A stretch of 64,000 nucleotides of DNA from positions 68,948 through 132,947 of the forward strand of contig JAVBNH010000019.1 in NCBI GenBank assembly GCA_031551635.1. Direction: 5' to 3'. This DNA comes from JAVBNH01 sp031551635. GTDB lineage: Bacteria > Bacillota > Clostridia > Oscillospirales > Acutalibacteraceae. The notes beneath the pieces are model-generated. The model searched no databases. It was not told the DNA's origin and saw nothing but the letters and a program-made list of their open reading frames with translations. Both the position numbers and the translations under genes were made by a program. Shown piece after piece: positions 25,756 to 33,839 of this stretch (positions within the stretch are counted from its first letter, which is position 1; the number at the start of each line of letters is the position of its first letter).

Positions 25756-27571
25756 ATGAAGTCATTCTGTATTTTTCTGCTTGCAGATTAAACATCTGAG
25801 CATATTTGCCGCAGGATTCCATCAACTGAGAATGCGAACCCATATCGATAATCTCTCCGTTCTCGAGCATGATTATCCTGTCTGCCAAACGTGTTGTTGA
25901 AAGCCGGTGTGAAATCATCAGTATGGTTTTTTCCCTGTTCTGCTCCATCATCTGACGGTTCAGCCGATACTCGGCTATGGGGTCAAGAGCGGAGGACGGC
26001 TCATCGAGAATCATTATCTGAGCGTCACGGTATAAAGCACGGGCTATAGCGAGACTTTGAGCCTCTCCGCCTGAGAGCTGAGTACCGTTGTCGTCGAATT
26101 CCCTTGTTAGCATGGTTTCCAAGCCGTCCTTAAGCTCTGAAAGCTTTTCTGAAAAGCCGCTCGCTTCAAGAGAATTCTTCAGTTTAATCATATTAACCTG
26201 TGCGGTGTCGGTAACAATATTTTCAAGAACATTAGCCGCAAACAGCTGATAATCCTGAAAAACGGTAGAAAATTTCTTTCTGTACTGCTCCAAATCAAAG
26301 CTGCGGATATCCATACCGTTATAAAGTATTTCGCCCTCGTCCGGGTCATAAAGACGCATAAGCAGCTTAACCAGTGTTGTTTTTCCCGCACCGTTGTAAC
26401 CCACAAGCGCGATACGTTCACTGCTTTTTATTGTGAGGTTTATATTTTTAAGCACCAATTCACCCTTATAGGAAAAGCTGACATTGCGTAAAGTCAGGCT
26501 TTCAAAGCATTCGGGAATCTCTAGCGGGTTTTCGGGTGAGGTGACAATTGTTTGCCGGGAGAGAAAATTGTGAATTTTTTCTATATAAAGACTGTTTTCT
26601 TGAAACTGTGGGATAGCCTCTGTTATGTCAGAAAAACTCCAGAAGGTCATCTGGGCGGCGTTAAAAAGCATAACCAACTCGCTGTAAGCAAACACATGCT
26701 TAACAATGGTTTTGTAGAGCAAATACAATAAATATATACCTTGAATCGGCAAGTCATAAATGCAGAAACCGATTACCGCATCAAGAAAGGCTATTTTGCG
26801 GGTGTGTAGCTTAGCTTCATTTTCCAATTGCTTTACAGAATCGTTAAAATCCTTATACAGTCTCCCTTTAACATTGTTCAGTCGAATTTCTTTCGCATGG
26901 TCAGCAAGATAAAACACCCGGGCTATATAATCACGCCTGCGTTCGTGCGGCTTCATTTTTTCCGCAAGCTTAAGTCTCAGCCGAATAATCAATTTATTCA
27001 GAAAATAACTGGCAATCATTGCAAGCGTAATAATTAAAATTCCGACCCAGTCATGTGAAGCCATGTAAGCGACAGACAGTAAAAGTCCCGCCAGAGCGGC
27101 AAGAAGCATTGACACGCTTTCAAAAACCTTTCCCACGCGCTTGCTCGCCTCACTCATCGCCCAGACAAAATCATTAAAAAAATCGGGGTCGTCATAGCAT
27201 GAAATATCCATGGAGACCGCTTTTTCATAAAGGATTTGTCTCAGGCGGCGGTAAATTTTTTCCTCTGCCTTTGGCTGGATTTTATTTTCAATCCACTGCA
27301 CATAAACCTGTTCTGTGAGAATGAGTACAATTAAGGTGCTTAAAATTAGCCAAAAAACACCGCGAAAAGGCTTATGCTGTTCAACCGCGGCTATAATAAA
27401 TCCCAGCATCACAACCCTTTCCCAATACACTGCTACCCGGTTTTTTACAGAATTAAAAAGACTGTGGAAAGCAAAGAGAGGAGCTTCGCGGAATGCGATT
27501 TTCATTATAAAAAGATGATTTTGTATTATTCGCCGCCATGAAGTGTCTTTGTTTTTAATTTTACTTTTCAT
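25754..27571 (-). CDS. ABC exporter half-transporter (permease-ATPase fusion), second of pair
   Basis: 605 residues. The N-terminal 320 residues contain about six membrane helices; the ATPase follows with Walker A GYNGAGKTT, signature LSGGEAQ, Walker B MILDEPSSALDP and the H-loop ISHRLST. This is an MsbA/LmrA-type exporter domain order with no C39 peptidase. Its ATG overlaps the stop of the upstream half-transporter by 4 bp (ATGA), so the two probably form a heterodimer. Located downstream of a short, strongly promoted peptide ORF, which suggests peptide export, but the substrate is inferred. Confidence 0.93.
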   Translation of the reverse strand: MKSKIKNKDTSWRRIIQNHLFIMKIAFREAPLFAFHSLFNSVKNRVAVYWERVVMLGFIIAAVEQHKPFRGVFWLILSTLIVLILTEQVYVQWIENKIQPKAEEKIYRRLRQILYEKAVSMDISCYDDPDFFNDFVWAMSEASKRVGKVFESVSMLLAALAGLLLSVAYMASHDWVGILIITLAMIASYFLNKLIIRLRLKLAEKMKPHERRRDYIARVFYLADHAKEIRLNNVKGRLYKDFNDSVKQLENEAKLHTRKIAFLDAVIGFCIYDLPIQGIYLLYLLYKTIVKHVFAYSELVMLFNAAQMTFWSFSDITEAIPQFQENSLYIEKIHNFLSRQTIVTSPENPLEIPECFESLTLRNVSFSYKGELVLKNINLTIKSSERIALVGYNGAGKTTLVKLLMRLYDPDEGEILYNGMDIRSFDLEQYRKKFSTVFQDYQLFAANVLENIVTDTAQVNMIKLKNSLEASGFSEKLSELKDGLETMLTREFDDNGTQLSGGEAQSLAIARALYRDAQIMILDEPSSALDPIAEYRLNRQMMEQNREKTILMISHRLSTTRLADRIIMLENGEIIDMGSHSQLMESCGKYAQMFNLQAEKYRMTS

Positions 27572-28800
27572 ACTTCCTTCTCTTTCCAATCAAGCAAGTA
27601 ATTTTCCGCCTGAGTGCGAAACATATCCGCATATGAACCGTTTAAAATCATCAGGCTTCGATGGTCACCCTGTTCGGAGATATGACCGTTTTCCAAAAGA
27701 TAGATATTATCTGCCATAGCGGCTGTAGACATCCTGTGGGAAATAAAAACAGAAATTTTCCCCTCGCACAGCCTTGTAAAATTATTGTACATCTTATACT
27801 CCGCGACAGGGTCAAGCGCTGAGGACGGCTCATCAAGGATTAGTATATTGCTTTTTTTGGCGAATGCACGGGAAATTGCCAGTTTCTGGCTTTCACCGAT
27901 TGATAAGCTTATACCCTCATCGTCAAATTCCCGTGTCATAATTGTCTTATCCCTGTGCGGAAGCGTCTCGATTTTTTCGAGTATGCCGCTTTGCTCAAGG
28001 GCCTCCCGTACCGACTGCTCCGGCTCACCCTTTGGCTTATTACCCAGAAGAACATTATCGTAGACACTCATTGAAAACAACTGAAAATCCTGAAAGGTTG
28101 AGGCTATAACACGCCTGTAAGCAGCCAGCTCAAACTTCCGTATATCCGTGCCGTCAAGCAAAATTACACCTTCGTCAGGGTCATAAAGACGCATAAGCAG
28201 CTTGACTAAGGTAGTTTTACCCGAGCCGTTATGACCGACAAGCGAAACAATTTTATCTCTCTCAAGAGTTATAGAAATATTACTCAACACATTTTTTTTA
28301 CTGCCGGGATAAGAAAAACTGACCTCACGCAGTTCAAGCTTCTTTGGAAACTCCGGAACCGGTAATCCGGGTTGATTCTCCGGTATTTTCTCTTTATATT
28401 CTAAAAACGTTTTAAGATTATCAACATATAAAGCATTTTTCAAGCTATCAGTAAGATTGCCTGTAAAGCCTATTACCATCCATGTGACAGTGTTAACCGC
28501 GCTGTTAATTACAATAAAGTCCGCAAGCGTTATGCTCTTACGAACCATCATCAGGTAAGAGCCTACCAGCCAGATGCCCTCGTACATAAGGGGAAAAGCA
28601 AAGGTGTTACGCAGGGTCATATAGATAAAATGCTTTTTCCAAAAACGGTTTGCTTCATTGATATTACCCTCCATACCCCTTTCATAATTTTTAAATAAAA
28701 CAGAAAAAATATTTGTCAGACGAAGCTCCTTGGCAAATTTTTGCAAATATACTGCGCGGTTTACATAATCCTGCGCGCGTTTGTGCGGAACCTGAGCCAT
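27568..28800 (-). CDS. ABC exporter half-transporter, C-terminal part after an in-frame TAG
   Basis: 410 residues containing the last membrane helices and the ATPase: Walker A GHNGSGKTT, a variant signature LSIGESQ (Gly to Ile), Walker B ILDEPSSALDP and ISHRMST. The frame continues without shift from the 28807-29409 ORF, separated by only TAG-CGT-AGT. Aligned to the sister gene, the junction falls in the middle of the transmembrane region (AQVPHKRAQDYVNRAVYLQKFAKE matching MKPHERRRDYIARVFYLADHAKE). The ATG at 28800 has no ribosome site. Either one gene broken by a nonsense mutation or a reinitiated split transporter. Confidence 0.85.
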   Translation of the reverse strand: MAQVPHKRAQDYVNRAVYLQKFAKELRLTNIFSVLFKNYERGMEGNINEANRFWKKHFIYMTLRNTFAFPLMYEGIWLVGSYLMMVRKSITLADFIVINSAVNTVTWMVIGFTGNLTDSLKNALYVDNLKTFLEYKEKIPENQPGLPVPEFPKKLELREVSFSYPGSKKNVLSNISITLERDKIVSLVGHNGSGKTTLVKLLMRLYDPDEGVILLDGTDIRKFELAAYRRVIASTFQDFQLFSMSVYDNVLLGNKPKGEPEQSVREALEQSGILEKIETLPHRDKTIMTREFDDEGISLSIGESQKLAISRAFAKKSNILILDEPSSALDPVAEYKMYNNFTRLCEGKISVFISHRMSTAAMADNIYLLENGHISEQGDHRSLMILNGSYADMFRTQAENYLLDWKEKEV

Positions 28801-28806
28801 ACTACG

Positions 28807-29409
28807 CTAAAAGCTGACTTTTGAAGAGAGCCGCCCGAATAAAAGAATTGAAAGCGCCGGAATCATAGCAATCAAGCCGATAATAGGGCTTATTTTTAAA
28901 AGCCAGACAACAACAACGATAATACTTAAAATATTGCTGAGAATATCAGCACATTTTTCAAGAACATCCTGCGATTTTTCCACAAGCTCGCTCGCAGCTT
29001 TTGTATAGCTGTTAAAAAATTCTGTATTATCATAGCAGCCCATATCAACATTTCCCGCTTTTTCAAAAAGCATTAAATACAGTTCCCGGATAATCCTCTG
29101 GTCACTAATGAGACTGTAACGGTCATAATGCCATGACGAATATGCTTCTCTAAGCAAACTCAGCATAAGAGCAAATATTAAAAATATAACCGCTTCGCTA
29201 AAACTCCTGTCAAGCTTGCCTGAACCGAAAAAATACTGCATAAAAATGAGCGAACTGAAAACCCATACACCTGTTATTATAAATCTGACGATAAACTGCG
29301 ATATAACGCGTCCCGGAGCAATTTTCCATAAAACACTTAAAAGATATATATTGTTTTTTACCGGATGCCTGCTGCGTTCAGGTTTTTCTTTTCTATTTTT
29401 CTCTTTCAA
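28807..29409 (-). CDS. ABC exporter half-transporter, N-terminal part up to an in-frame TAG
   Basis: About 200 residues with three to four membrane helices (for example VRFIITGVWVFSSLIFMQYF and AVIFLIFALMLSLL) and the MGCYDNTEFFNSYTKAASE segment that matches ISCYDDPDFFNDFVWAMSE of the sister transporter. TTG at 29409 is preferred because AGGGG precedes it by 8 bp; an alternative GTG at 29445 lies inside a hairpin. It ends in KVSF-TAG at 28807-28809, after which the same frame continues as the ATPase half. Together the two parts give a normal-length half-transporter of about 613 codons. Confidence 0.8.
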   Translation of the reverse strand: MKEKNRKEKPERSRHPVKNNIYLLSVLWKIAPGRVISQFIVRFIITGVWVFSSLIFMQYFFGSGKLDRSFSEAVIFLIFALMLSLLREAYSSWHYDRYSLISDQRIIRELYLMLFEKAGNVDMGCYDNTEFFNSYTKAASELVEKSQDVLEKCADILSNILSIIVVVVWLLKISPIIGLIAMIPALSILLFGRLSSKVSF

Positions 29410-29440
29410 AATAGCAGCCCCTATATTTTTAATAAATGAT

Positions 29441-29475
29441 AACACAGCGTCTCCGTTTTGCGGAAACGCTGTGTT
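29441..29475 (-). other. Hairpin between the peptide ORF and the ABC genes
   Basis: Arms 29441-29455 and 29461-29475 pair over 14 of 15 positions (AACACAGCGT with ACGCTGTGTT as the core) around a 5-nt loop. There is no T-run, so it is more likely an mRNA-processing, stabilising or attenuating structure than a full terminator. It would give more peptide than transporter. Confidence 0.75.
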
Positions 29476-29502
29476 ATCGGCGTATTTAGGAAAAAATTAT
29501 TC

Positions 29503-29559
29503 CTATACAACAGCGGACAAAACGAATCCTTTGGATTGCTTTTTAAACATATTGGTCAT
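29503..29559 (-). CDS. Candidate 18-residue peptide upstream of two ABC exporters
   Basis: Reads MTNMFKKQSKGFVLSAVV then TAG. GGAGG lies 8 bp upstream (29568-29572, within AAAGGAGGCGG) and a perfect TTGACA-17-TATAAT promoter ends about 30 bp upstream. The peptide is cationic at the N-terminal half (KKQSK) and hydrophobic at the C-terminal half (GFVLSAVV), a pattern of small secreted signalling, toxin or leader peptides. A hairpin and the two ABC half-transporter genes follow on the same strand. It is too short for homology by eye. Alternatives are a leader peptide that controls translation of the exporter genes, or a remnant of a longer signal-peptide protein. Confidence 0.6.
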   Translation of the reverse strand: MTNMFKKQSKGFVLSAVV

Positions 29560-29589
29560 ATTGTCCGCCTCCTTTTTTTATTTAGCATA

Positions 29590-29618
29590 ATTATATAAGA
29601 CAAATCTTTTACTGTCAA
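29590..29618 (-). promoter_or_regulatory. Perfect sigma-A promoter for the peptide-ABC operon
   Basis: On the minus strand TTGACA (29618-29613), 17 bp, TATAAT (29595-29590). This is one of the best promoters in the window and transcribes into the 18-codon ORF. Confidence 0.88.
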
Positions 29619-29722
29619 GCAATATTTTTATTTTTCAATAAATTTTTTAAAAGAATTGTATTTTGTTTCACTATATGTTAGAATTATTTCAAGAATATTT
29701 TGATAAAGCGGGAGGATTTATT

Positions 29723-30631
29723 ATGTGGCAAAAATTTGTCGGCGTTTTTACTTTTTTGATCAGCTTTATTAATGCGGCGTTTGGGCTTGGAGGCACTAAA
29801 ATCAATGAACTGCCGGGCAATATTGTGAGGTATTCCGATATCTCCTACGGTATACATTCAGTGCAGAAATTCGACATCTATTACCCCGACAAACCGGAAA
29901 ATCTCGAGGAGGGCATAGGCGCGTTTATCATTATTCACGGCGGCTCATGGTCAAACGGTACAAAAGAGGAATTTTCCGCTCAGGCAATCGAAATGGCACA
30001 GAAGGGCTATATCGCAATTCCGATTAATTACAGGCTTTTCCAGAATTTTGCCGATTTCAATGATATGCTCGACGATATTGACGCGGTTATCGCGAAACTG
30101 AAGTCAAAAACAGAAGCCGACGGTGTGAAGGTCGGCAAGGTCGCTCTTTTTGGCAATTCCGCCGGAGCACATCTCTCGCTCTTATACGCCTATAAGCACC
30201 TGAACGGCACAGACACCGCCCCACCCATACCGCTTGCCTTTACTTCCGGCACAGTTCCGCCGACTGATTTTACTGATGAAGAATTTATTAAAAATGCCGA
30301 TGATATAATGATTTTTGTATTTTCTTTAGTTACAGGTAAAATAATAGACAGGAACGACATATCGAATGTTCGGGATATTATGCTTGAAAACTCCCCTCTG
30401 GCGCAGCTGAACAGCAGCTGCCCCCCGACGCTTGTCGCCTTCGGAGTAAAGGATAAGACTGTCCCGATTTCAAACGGCAGAAGCCTTCAAGCAAAGCTAG
30501 CTGAGGTCGGCATACCCTTTGAATATTATGAGCTGCCGAACTCAGGGCATAATCTCTCAGATAAAGCCGATAAACCTATCCTTGACGATTTTTTTGAAAA
30601 CCTTTATGAGTATGCGGAGCTGTATTTTTAA
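29723..30631 (+). CDS. Alpha/beta hydrolase, esterase/lipase (BD-FAE) type
   Basis: 302 residues from the ATG with GGGAGG upstream. The oxyanion motif is IIHGGSWSNGT, the nucleophile is FGNSAGAHLSL (GxSxG with Asn), the acid is in FGVKDKTVPISNG and the His in NSGHNLSD. This matches carboxylesterases of the HGG type used on acylated sugars or small esters. The N-terminus has a short hydrophobic stretch (FVGVFTFLISFINAAF) that may be a signal or anchor. Divergent from the peptide-ABC operon. Confidence 0.88.
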   Translation: MWQKFVGVFTFLISFINAAFGLGGTKINELPGNIVRYSDISYGIHSVQKFDIYYPDKPENLEEGIGAFIIIHGGSWSNGTKEEFSAQAIEMAQKGYIAIPINYRLFQNFADFNDMLDDIDAVIAKLKSKTEADGVKVGKVALFGNSAGAHLSLLYAYKHLNGTDTAPPIPLAFTSGTVPPTDFTDEEFIKNADDIMIFVFSLVTGKIIDRNDISNVRDIMLENSPLAQLNSSCPPTLVAFGVKDKTVPISNGRSLQAKLAEVGIPFEYYELPNSGHNLSDKADKPILDDFFENLYEYAELYF

Positions 30632-30635
30632 ATGC

Positions 30636-30721
30636 ATTACTGATTTTAATTAAAAAGGTTTGTGCGAAATGACGCCGAATGCAAAAGAGCATTCGGCGTC
30701 ATTTAGTTAACGCTTTTTAAT
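30636..30721. repeat. Imperfect palindromic element (family E, with terminator core)
   Basis: TACTGATTTTAATTAAAAAG at the left and CGCTTTTTAAT at the right flank a strong stem (GACGCCGAATGC with GCATTCGGCGTC). It resembles the palindrome at 45324-45416 and the ends of the 206-bp element at 63548-63753. Confidence 0.55.
30669..30706 (+). terminator. Hairpin terminator after the esterase gene
   Basis: ATGACGCCGAATGC (30669-30682) pairs with GCATTCGGCGTCAT (30689-30702), followed by TTTAG. The T-run is short, but the stem is perfect. Confidence 0.7.
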
Positions 30722-30726
30722 ATGTT

Positions 30727-30870
30727 ATTAACGTGGGGTTAGCTAGCCAAGCCCACAACCCAAGTCTTGTTTTTTATTGAGCTTTTAGCCCAGTAACGTG
30801 GGTTTGGCTTGCCAAGCCCACAAGCCATGAATTGTTTTTTTATTGAGCATTCAGCCCATTAAGGTACTAA
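30727..30870 (+). repeat. Palindromic interspersed repeat, family A (two tandem copies)
   Basis: The copies at 30727-30796 and 30797-30870 each carry a TTGCCAAGCCCACAA-type palindrome core, then a T-run and a GAGC...TCAGCCC or GAGCTTTTAGCCC tail. The second ends AAGGTACTAA. The region between the esterase and TelA genes holds nothing else. Confidence 0.85.
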
Positions 30871-30880
30871 GGCACTAACA

Positions 30881-32029
30881 TTATTCGCTAAGCGCGGCGA
30901 TTGCTGAGCCTTTTTCGAGCTTTTTGACCTGAATCTCGCCCTGCTCTGCCATTTCTCTGAAGGCTGTAATCGTCTGCTGCATCTGCGGCAGGGCTTGCCG
31001 CTTATATTCGCTGATAGAATCGAGTGCCTCCATCAAATCACTGAAGGATACCTTCAGAGTATCTATCGAAACGCCGGTTGACATCGACTGCTGCTGAATC
31101 TGTGAGCCCTGCTCCTTGAGCATTTTCGAGGTTGAGCTGATGAGGTTGTCCGTCGTCGCGTTAAGCGCTTCTATCTTTTTAAGCACAATTTTTTGGTCAT
31201 ACAGCGCGCTCGCAACCATTACAGCCGTGCGCAGAGCGGAAACGGTTATATTTTTCGCGCGGTCAACACCTCGCATAAGCTCTTTATTATTGCGTTGAAT
31301 AATCTCCATCGCGACTATTCCCTGCTGGTTGACAACCACCATCTGCTGCATGTCCATAACTCTCTGACGCAGAGGAAAGAGTATTTCCTCCTCAATAAAG
31401 CGGATTTTATCAGCGTCCATGCCTGCTGCTCTGGCTTCTTCTATTTTCGCACTGATGCACTCATCCATCAGCATTCCCATCTCTATTTCCTTGCTGATTT
31501 TTTTTGTGATTTCGCTTAAATCCTGCTCCTCAATGGCTAGGGTTGTGTTGTCGTTTTTCAAAGTGGCTTTACCCTTTTCAAGTGACTCGACTATGTCCGC
31601 GATAACCTCTTCCGATTTTTCGTATCTGTCAAAATAACGGCGGATTGGGTTTACAATTTTCCCGAGAACGCCGCCCTTCGCGAAATCTATAGCGCTGGGG
31701 TCAAGGTCTTTTATCTCCGTTTTCAGGTCGGCGAGGCTCTTCGAAACCTGGCTGCCCTCCTGCCCCTCCTGCGAAAGCTTGCCGACTGTGACCTTCAGCA
31801 GCGAATTTTTTGAGGAGGATTTACCAATTGAATCCATGCCGAATGAATCAATCGAAACAGTGAGCTTATTTTTTTCTGTGAGTGAATTAAGGTCGAGATT
31901 CATTATTTCCTGAGCGTTCTGCTCTGCCTGAGCACGCAGCTTTTCAGTCTCCTGTGAAACAGGTTTTACCTCTTCCATTACCTGAATAGCAAGTTCCTTT
32001 TCGTTTGGTATCTCCATTGAAAATGCCAT
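30881..32029 (-). CDS. telA: TelA-like toxic anion resistance protein
   Basis: 382 residues, predominantly helical. Characteristic phrases are DLDPSAIDFAKGGVLGKIVNPIRRYFDRYEKSEEVI, EIEMGMLMDECISAKIEEAR and AMEIIQRNNKELMRGVDRAKNITVSALRTAVMVASAL, all typical of TelA/KlaA. The family is named for tellurite resistance but its real role is unknown; it is often in envelope-stress operons with XpaC-like membrane proteins. Here it is last in an operon after a VWA protein and a membrane protein. The start at 32029 is preferred (GAAGGG 10 bp upstream). Cytosolic, no signal peptide. Confidence 0.9.
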   Translation of the reverse strand: MAFSMEIPNEKELAIQVMEEVKPVSQETEKLRAQAEQNAQEIMNLDLNSLTEKNKLTVSIDSFGMDSIGKSSSKNSLLKVTVGKLSQEGQEGSQVSKSLADLKTEIKDLDPSAIDFAKGGVLGKIVNPIRRYFDRYEKSEEVIADIVESLEKGKATLKNDNTTLAIEEQDLSEITKKISKEIEMGMLMDECISAKIEEARAAGMDADKIRFIEEEILFPLRQRVMDMQQMVVVNQQGIVAMEIIQRNNKELMRGVDRAKNITVSALRTAVMVASALYDQKIVLKKIEALNATTDNLISSTSKMLKEQGSQIQQQSMSTGVSIDTLKVSFSDLMEALDSISEYKRQALPQMQQTITAFREMAEQGEIQVKKLEKGSAIAALSE

Positions 32030-32065
32030 AATATTCATCCCTTCATTTTTAATACAATTTCGAAG

Positions 32066-32097
32066 TATCTAGCGTCTAGCGTCTAGCATCTAGCGTC
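32066..32097. repeat. Heptanucleotide array (ATCTAGC/GTCTAGC units)
   Basis: About five 7-bp units (TATCTAG CGTCTAG CGTCTAG CATCTAG CGTCTAA) between the telA start and the VWA gene stop, 2-6 bp from the latter. Confidence 0.85.
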
Positions 32098-32102
32098 TAA
32101 AC

Positions 32103-33815
32103 TCACATCTCCGCGTTAAACAGACTTTGAATCTTGTAGATAACGTCGTCCGTGTCCGCGTTTATACTCGCCGCCTCGTTGATGTCCGAAACGGTCTTGA
32201 GCGCCGCGATGTCCGCGTTGTAGCCAATGGTATAAACAGGAACCCTCAAGCCCTCGATAACAGCGCTCGTATCCTCAAGCCCGTTGCCGCGATTAGTTTC
32301 GCCGTCCGTCAGCACGAAAATCATCAGCTTCGCGTCCGCGTTTGTCTGCTTCGCTTCAAGCAGCAGCTTTTCCGCGACGATAATGGCGTCAAACATCGCA
32401 GTGTTGCCGCCGGCGCTCATGCCGTTCACCGCACCGGTGAAGTAAGCGCGTTGATTTATGTCAAATTTCCCTATCGGAAGAGCGATATTAACATCATCAG
32501 AAAAAGTCACAAGACCGACTGAGCAGTCATTATTTATGTATTTAGAGCCGGTCAGAAGCGACTGCTTAAGGCGCGTCATAGCCTCACCGCTCATACTGCC
32601 GGAGGTGTCGGCGACAAAAACCGAAATTATATCCCTCGCGCCTGCCTTTTTTTCCTTCCAAAGACCCTGAGCCTGAGTTAAATTCTTACCGCTGATATTC
32701 GCGATTGAAGGCTGATAGGCGTCAAAGCCGCCGAAGCCGTATCTATTGCCCGCCGATTGATTCTCTGCTGTTTTGCAAAAAGCGACAAACTGAGTGAGAA
32801 TCTGAGTTTTAACCGCCGACAGGTCACCGAGGGCATATACCGGGCTGTCATGCCTCACGCCGAAGGGTGTAAAAATATAGTCGTTTTTCAAGTCGGGCGA
32901 ATTCATAAACTGCTGATACTCAAAAACAAAGCCGTCAAGCACGCCGGAGCTAGCGGAATCCTTCATCTGCAATGTTGTATAGGCTGTATACGGCACATTT
33001 GACTGAAATTGTTCAAAAGCCTGTTTCGCCGTATCGCTGAAGGGGTTCGCGTTGTCAAAGGTGTAGAGTGTCGAGATGAGGAAGTTTGCGCCGGTTGAGC
33101 TTGCGAATGGATTGGTGTATCCCATTGCTATCTCGCCCGCGGACACTGCTTCTATGACATTTTTCAGGCTGACTTCACCGTATTTATCGATAATCTGCTG
33201 GTTCTTCGTCTTTGAGAGAACGATTCCCGCGACATTGCCGATGAGTTTTTTCTCAACTAGAGTTGTTTTCACGCCGGAAGCTATCAGCATATCGCCCCAA
33301 AGCTCATTTGAGGGTGAAAAAACATCGGGCATATATTTCCCTGATGTAATATAATCCATACCGAGTCCTGATGCGATTCCCCTGACGCTGACCGAAACAC
33401 TCTCGCCGTTCACCTTAGCACCTGACTTGTTAAAAGCCTCCGCCATATCGACAAGCCAGCGGTCAAAATCCCCGGCTTTGTTGGTCACGGTAGCCTTTTC
33501 GGTAGATGAAAAAATCTCTATAAAGCTCGATGTATTCGCCTTTACCTGCTCCGGATATTTTGAAATGTCCGGCAGTGCTTCCTTCATGTCAGCCTTTGCG
33601 AGGTCAACATTACCCTTGACCGGGGTTAAAGTGCTGACTTTTATAGCAGAATAAAGGTTCTCCAGCAGCTGTTCTGCGGACACCGCCTTGCCCGGGAGGG
33701 TCGTCTCCTGTCCCGGGTCTTTTTCGCCCAGGAATGCCTTTGATGAATATAATATTGCAAAAATCGCGACAGCGATAACGGCGAAAACTATAACGGTCTT
33801 CTTTTTCACAATCAT
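32103..33815 (-). CDS. VWA-domain protein with substrate-binding-like region
   Basis: 570 residues (a GTG at 33809 is an alternative start that fits AGGGAG better). One N-terminal membrane helix (residues 7-25). Residues about 80-350 read like a periplasmic-binding-protein fold (GLGMDYITSGKYMPDVFSPSNELWGDMLIASG, MGYTNPFASSTGANFLISTLY). The C-terminal VWA domain (about 390-565) has the MIDAS motif DTSGSMSG, the Thr in GGNTAMFDA and Asp in VLTDGETNRG. Extracytoplasmic, anchored. Its partners in the operon are a membrane protein and TelA, so it may sense or bind a ligand as part of an envelope-stress or chaperone-like system. Confidence 0.85.
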   Translation of the reverse strand: MIVKKKTVIVFAVIAVAIFAILYSSKAFLGEKDPGQETTLPGKAVSAEQLLENLYSAIKVSTLTPVKGNVDLAKADMKEALPDISKYPEQVKANTSSFIEIFSSTEKATVTNKAGDFDRWLVDMAEAFNKSGAKVNGESVSVSVRGIASGLGMDYITSGKYMPDVFSPSNELWGDMLIASGVKTTLVEKKLIGNVAGIVLSKTKNQQIIDKYGEVSLKNVIEAVSAGEIAMGYTNPFASSTGANFLISTLYTFDNANPFSDTAKQAFEQFQSNVPYTAYTTLQMKDSASSGVLDGFVFEYQQFMNSPDLKNDYIFTPFGVRHDSPVYALGDLSAVKTQILTQFVAFCKTAENQSAGNRYGFGGFDAYQPSIANISGKNLTQAQGLWKEKKAGARDIISVFVADTSGSMSGEAMTRLKQSLLTGSKYINNDCSVGLVTFSDDVNIALPIGKFDINQRAYFTGAVNGMSAGGNTAMFDAIIVAEKLLLEAKQTNADAKLMIFVLTDGETNRGNGLEDTSAVIEGLRVPVYTIGYNADIAALKTVSDINEAASINADTDDVIYKIQSLFNAEM

Positions 33816-33839
33816 TACTCCCTGTTTATTTCACTAAAT

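Noticed and set aside
28801..28815. TAG recoded as an amino acid throughout the genome
   Set aside because: Several intact genes in the window end in TAG at expected family lengths (OYE at 18250, FAD oxidoreductase at 43296), so general recoding does not fit.
29503..29559. Lanthipeptide, sactipeptide or lasso-peptide cluster
   Set aside because: The peptide has no Cys and there is no modification enzyme or C39 peptidase beside the ABC genes.
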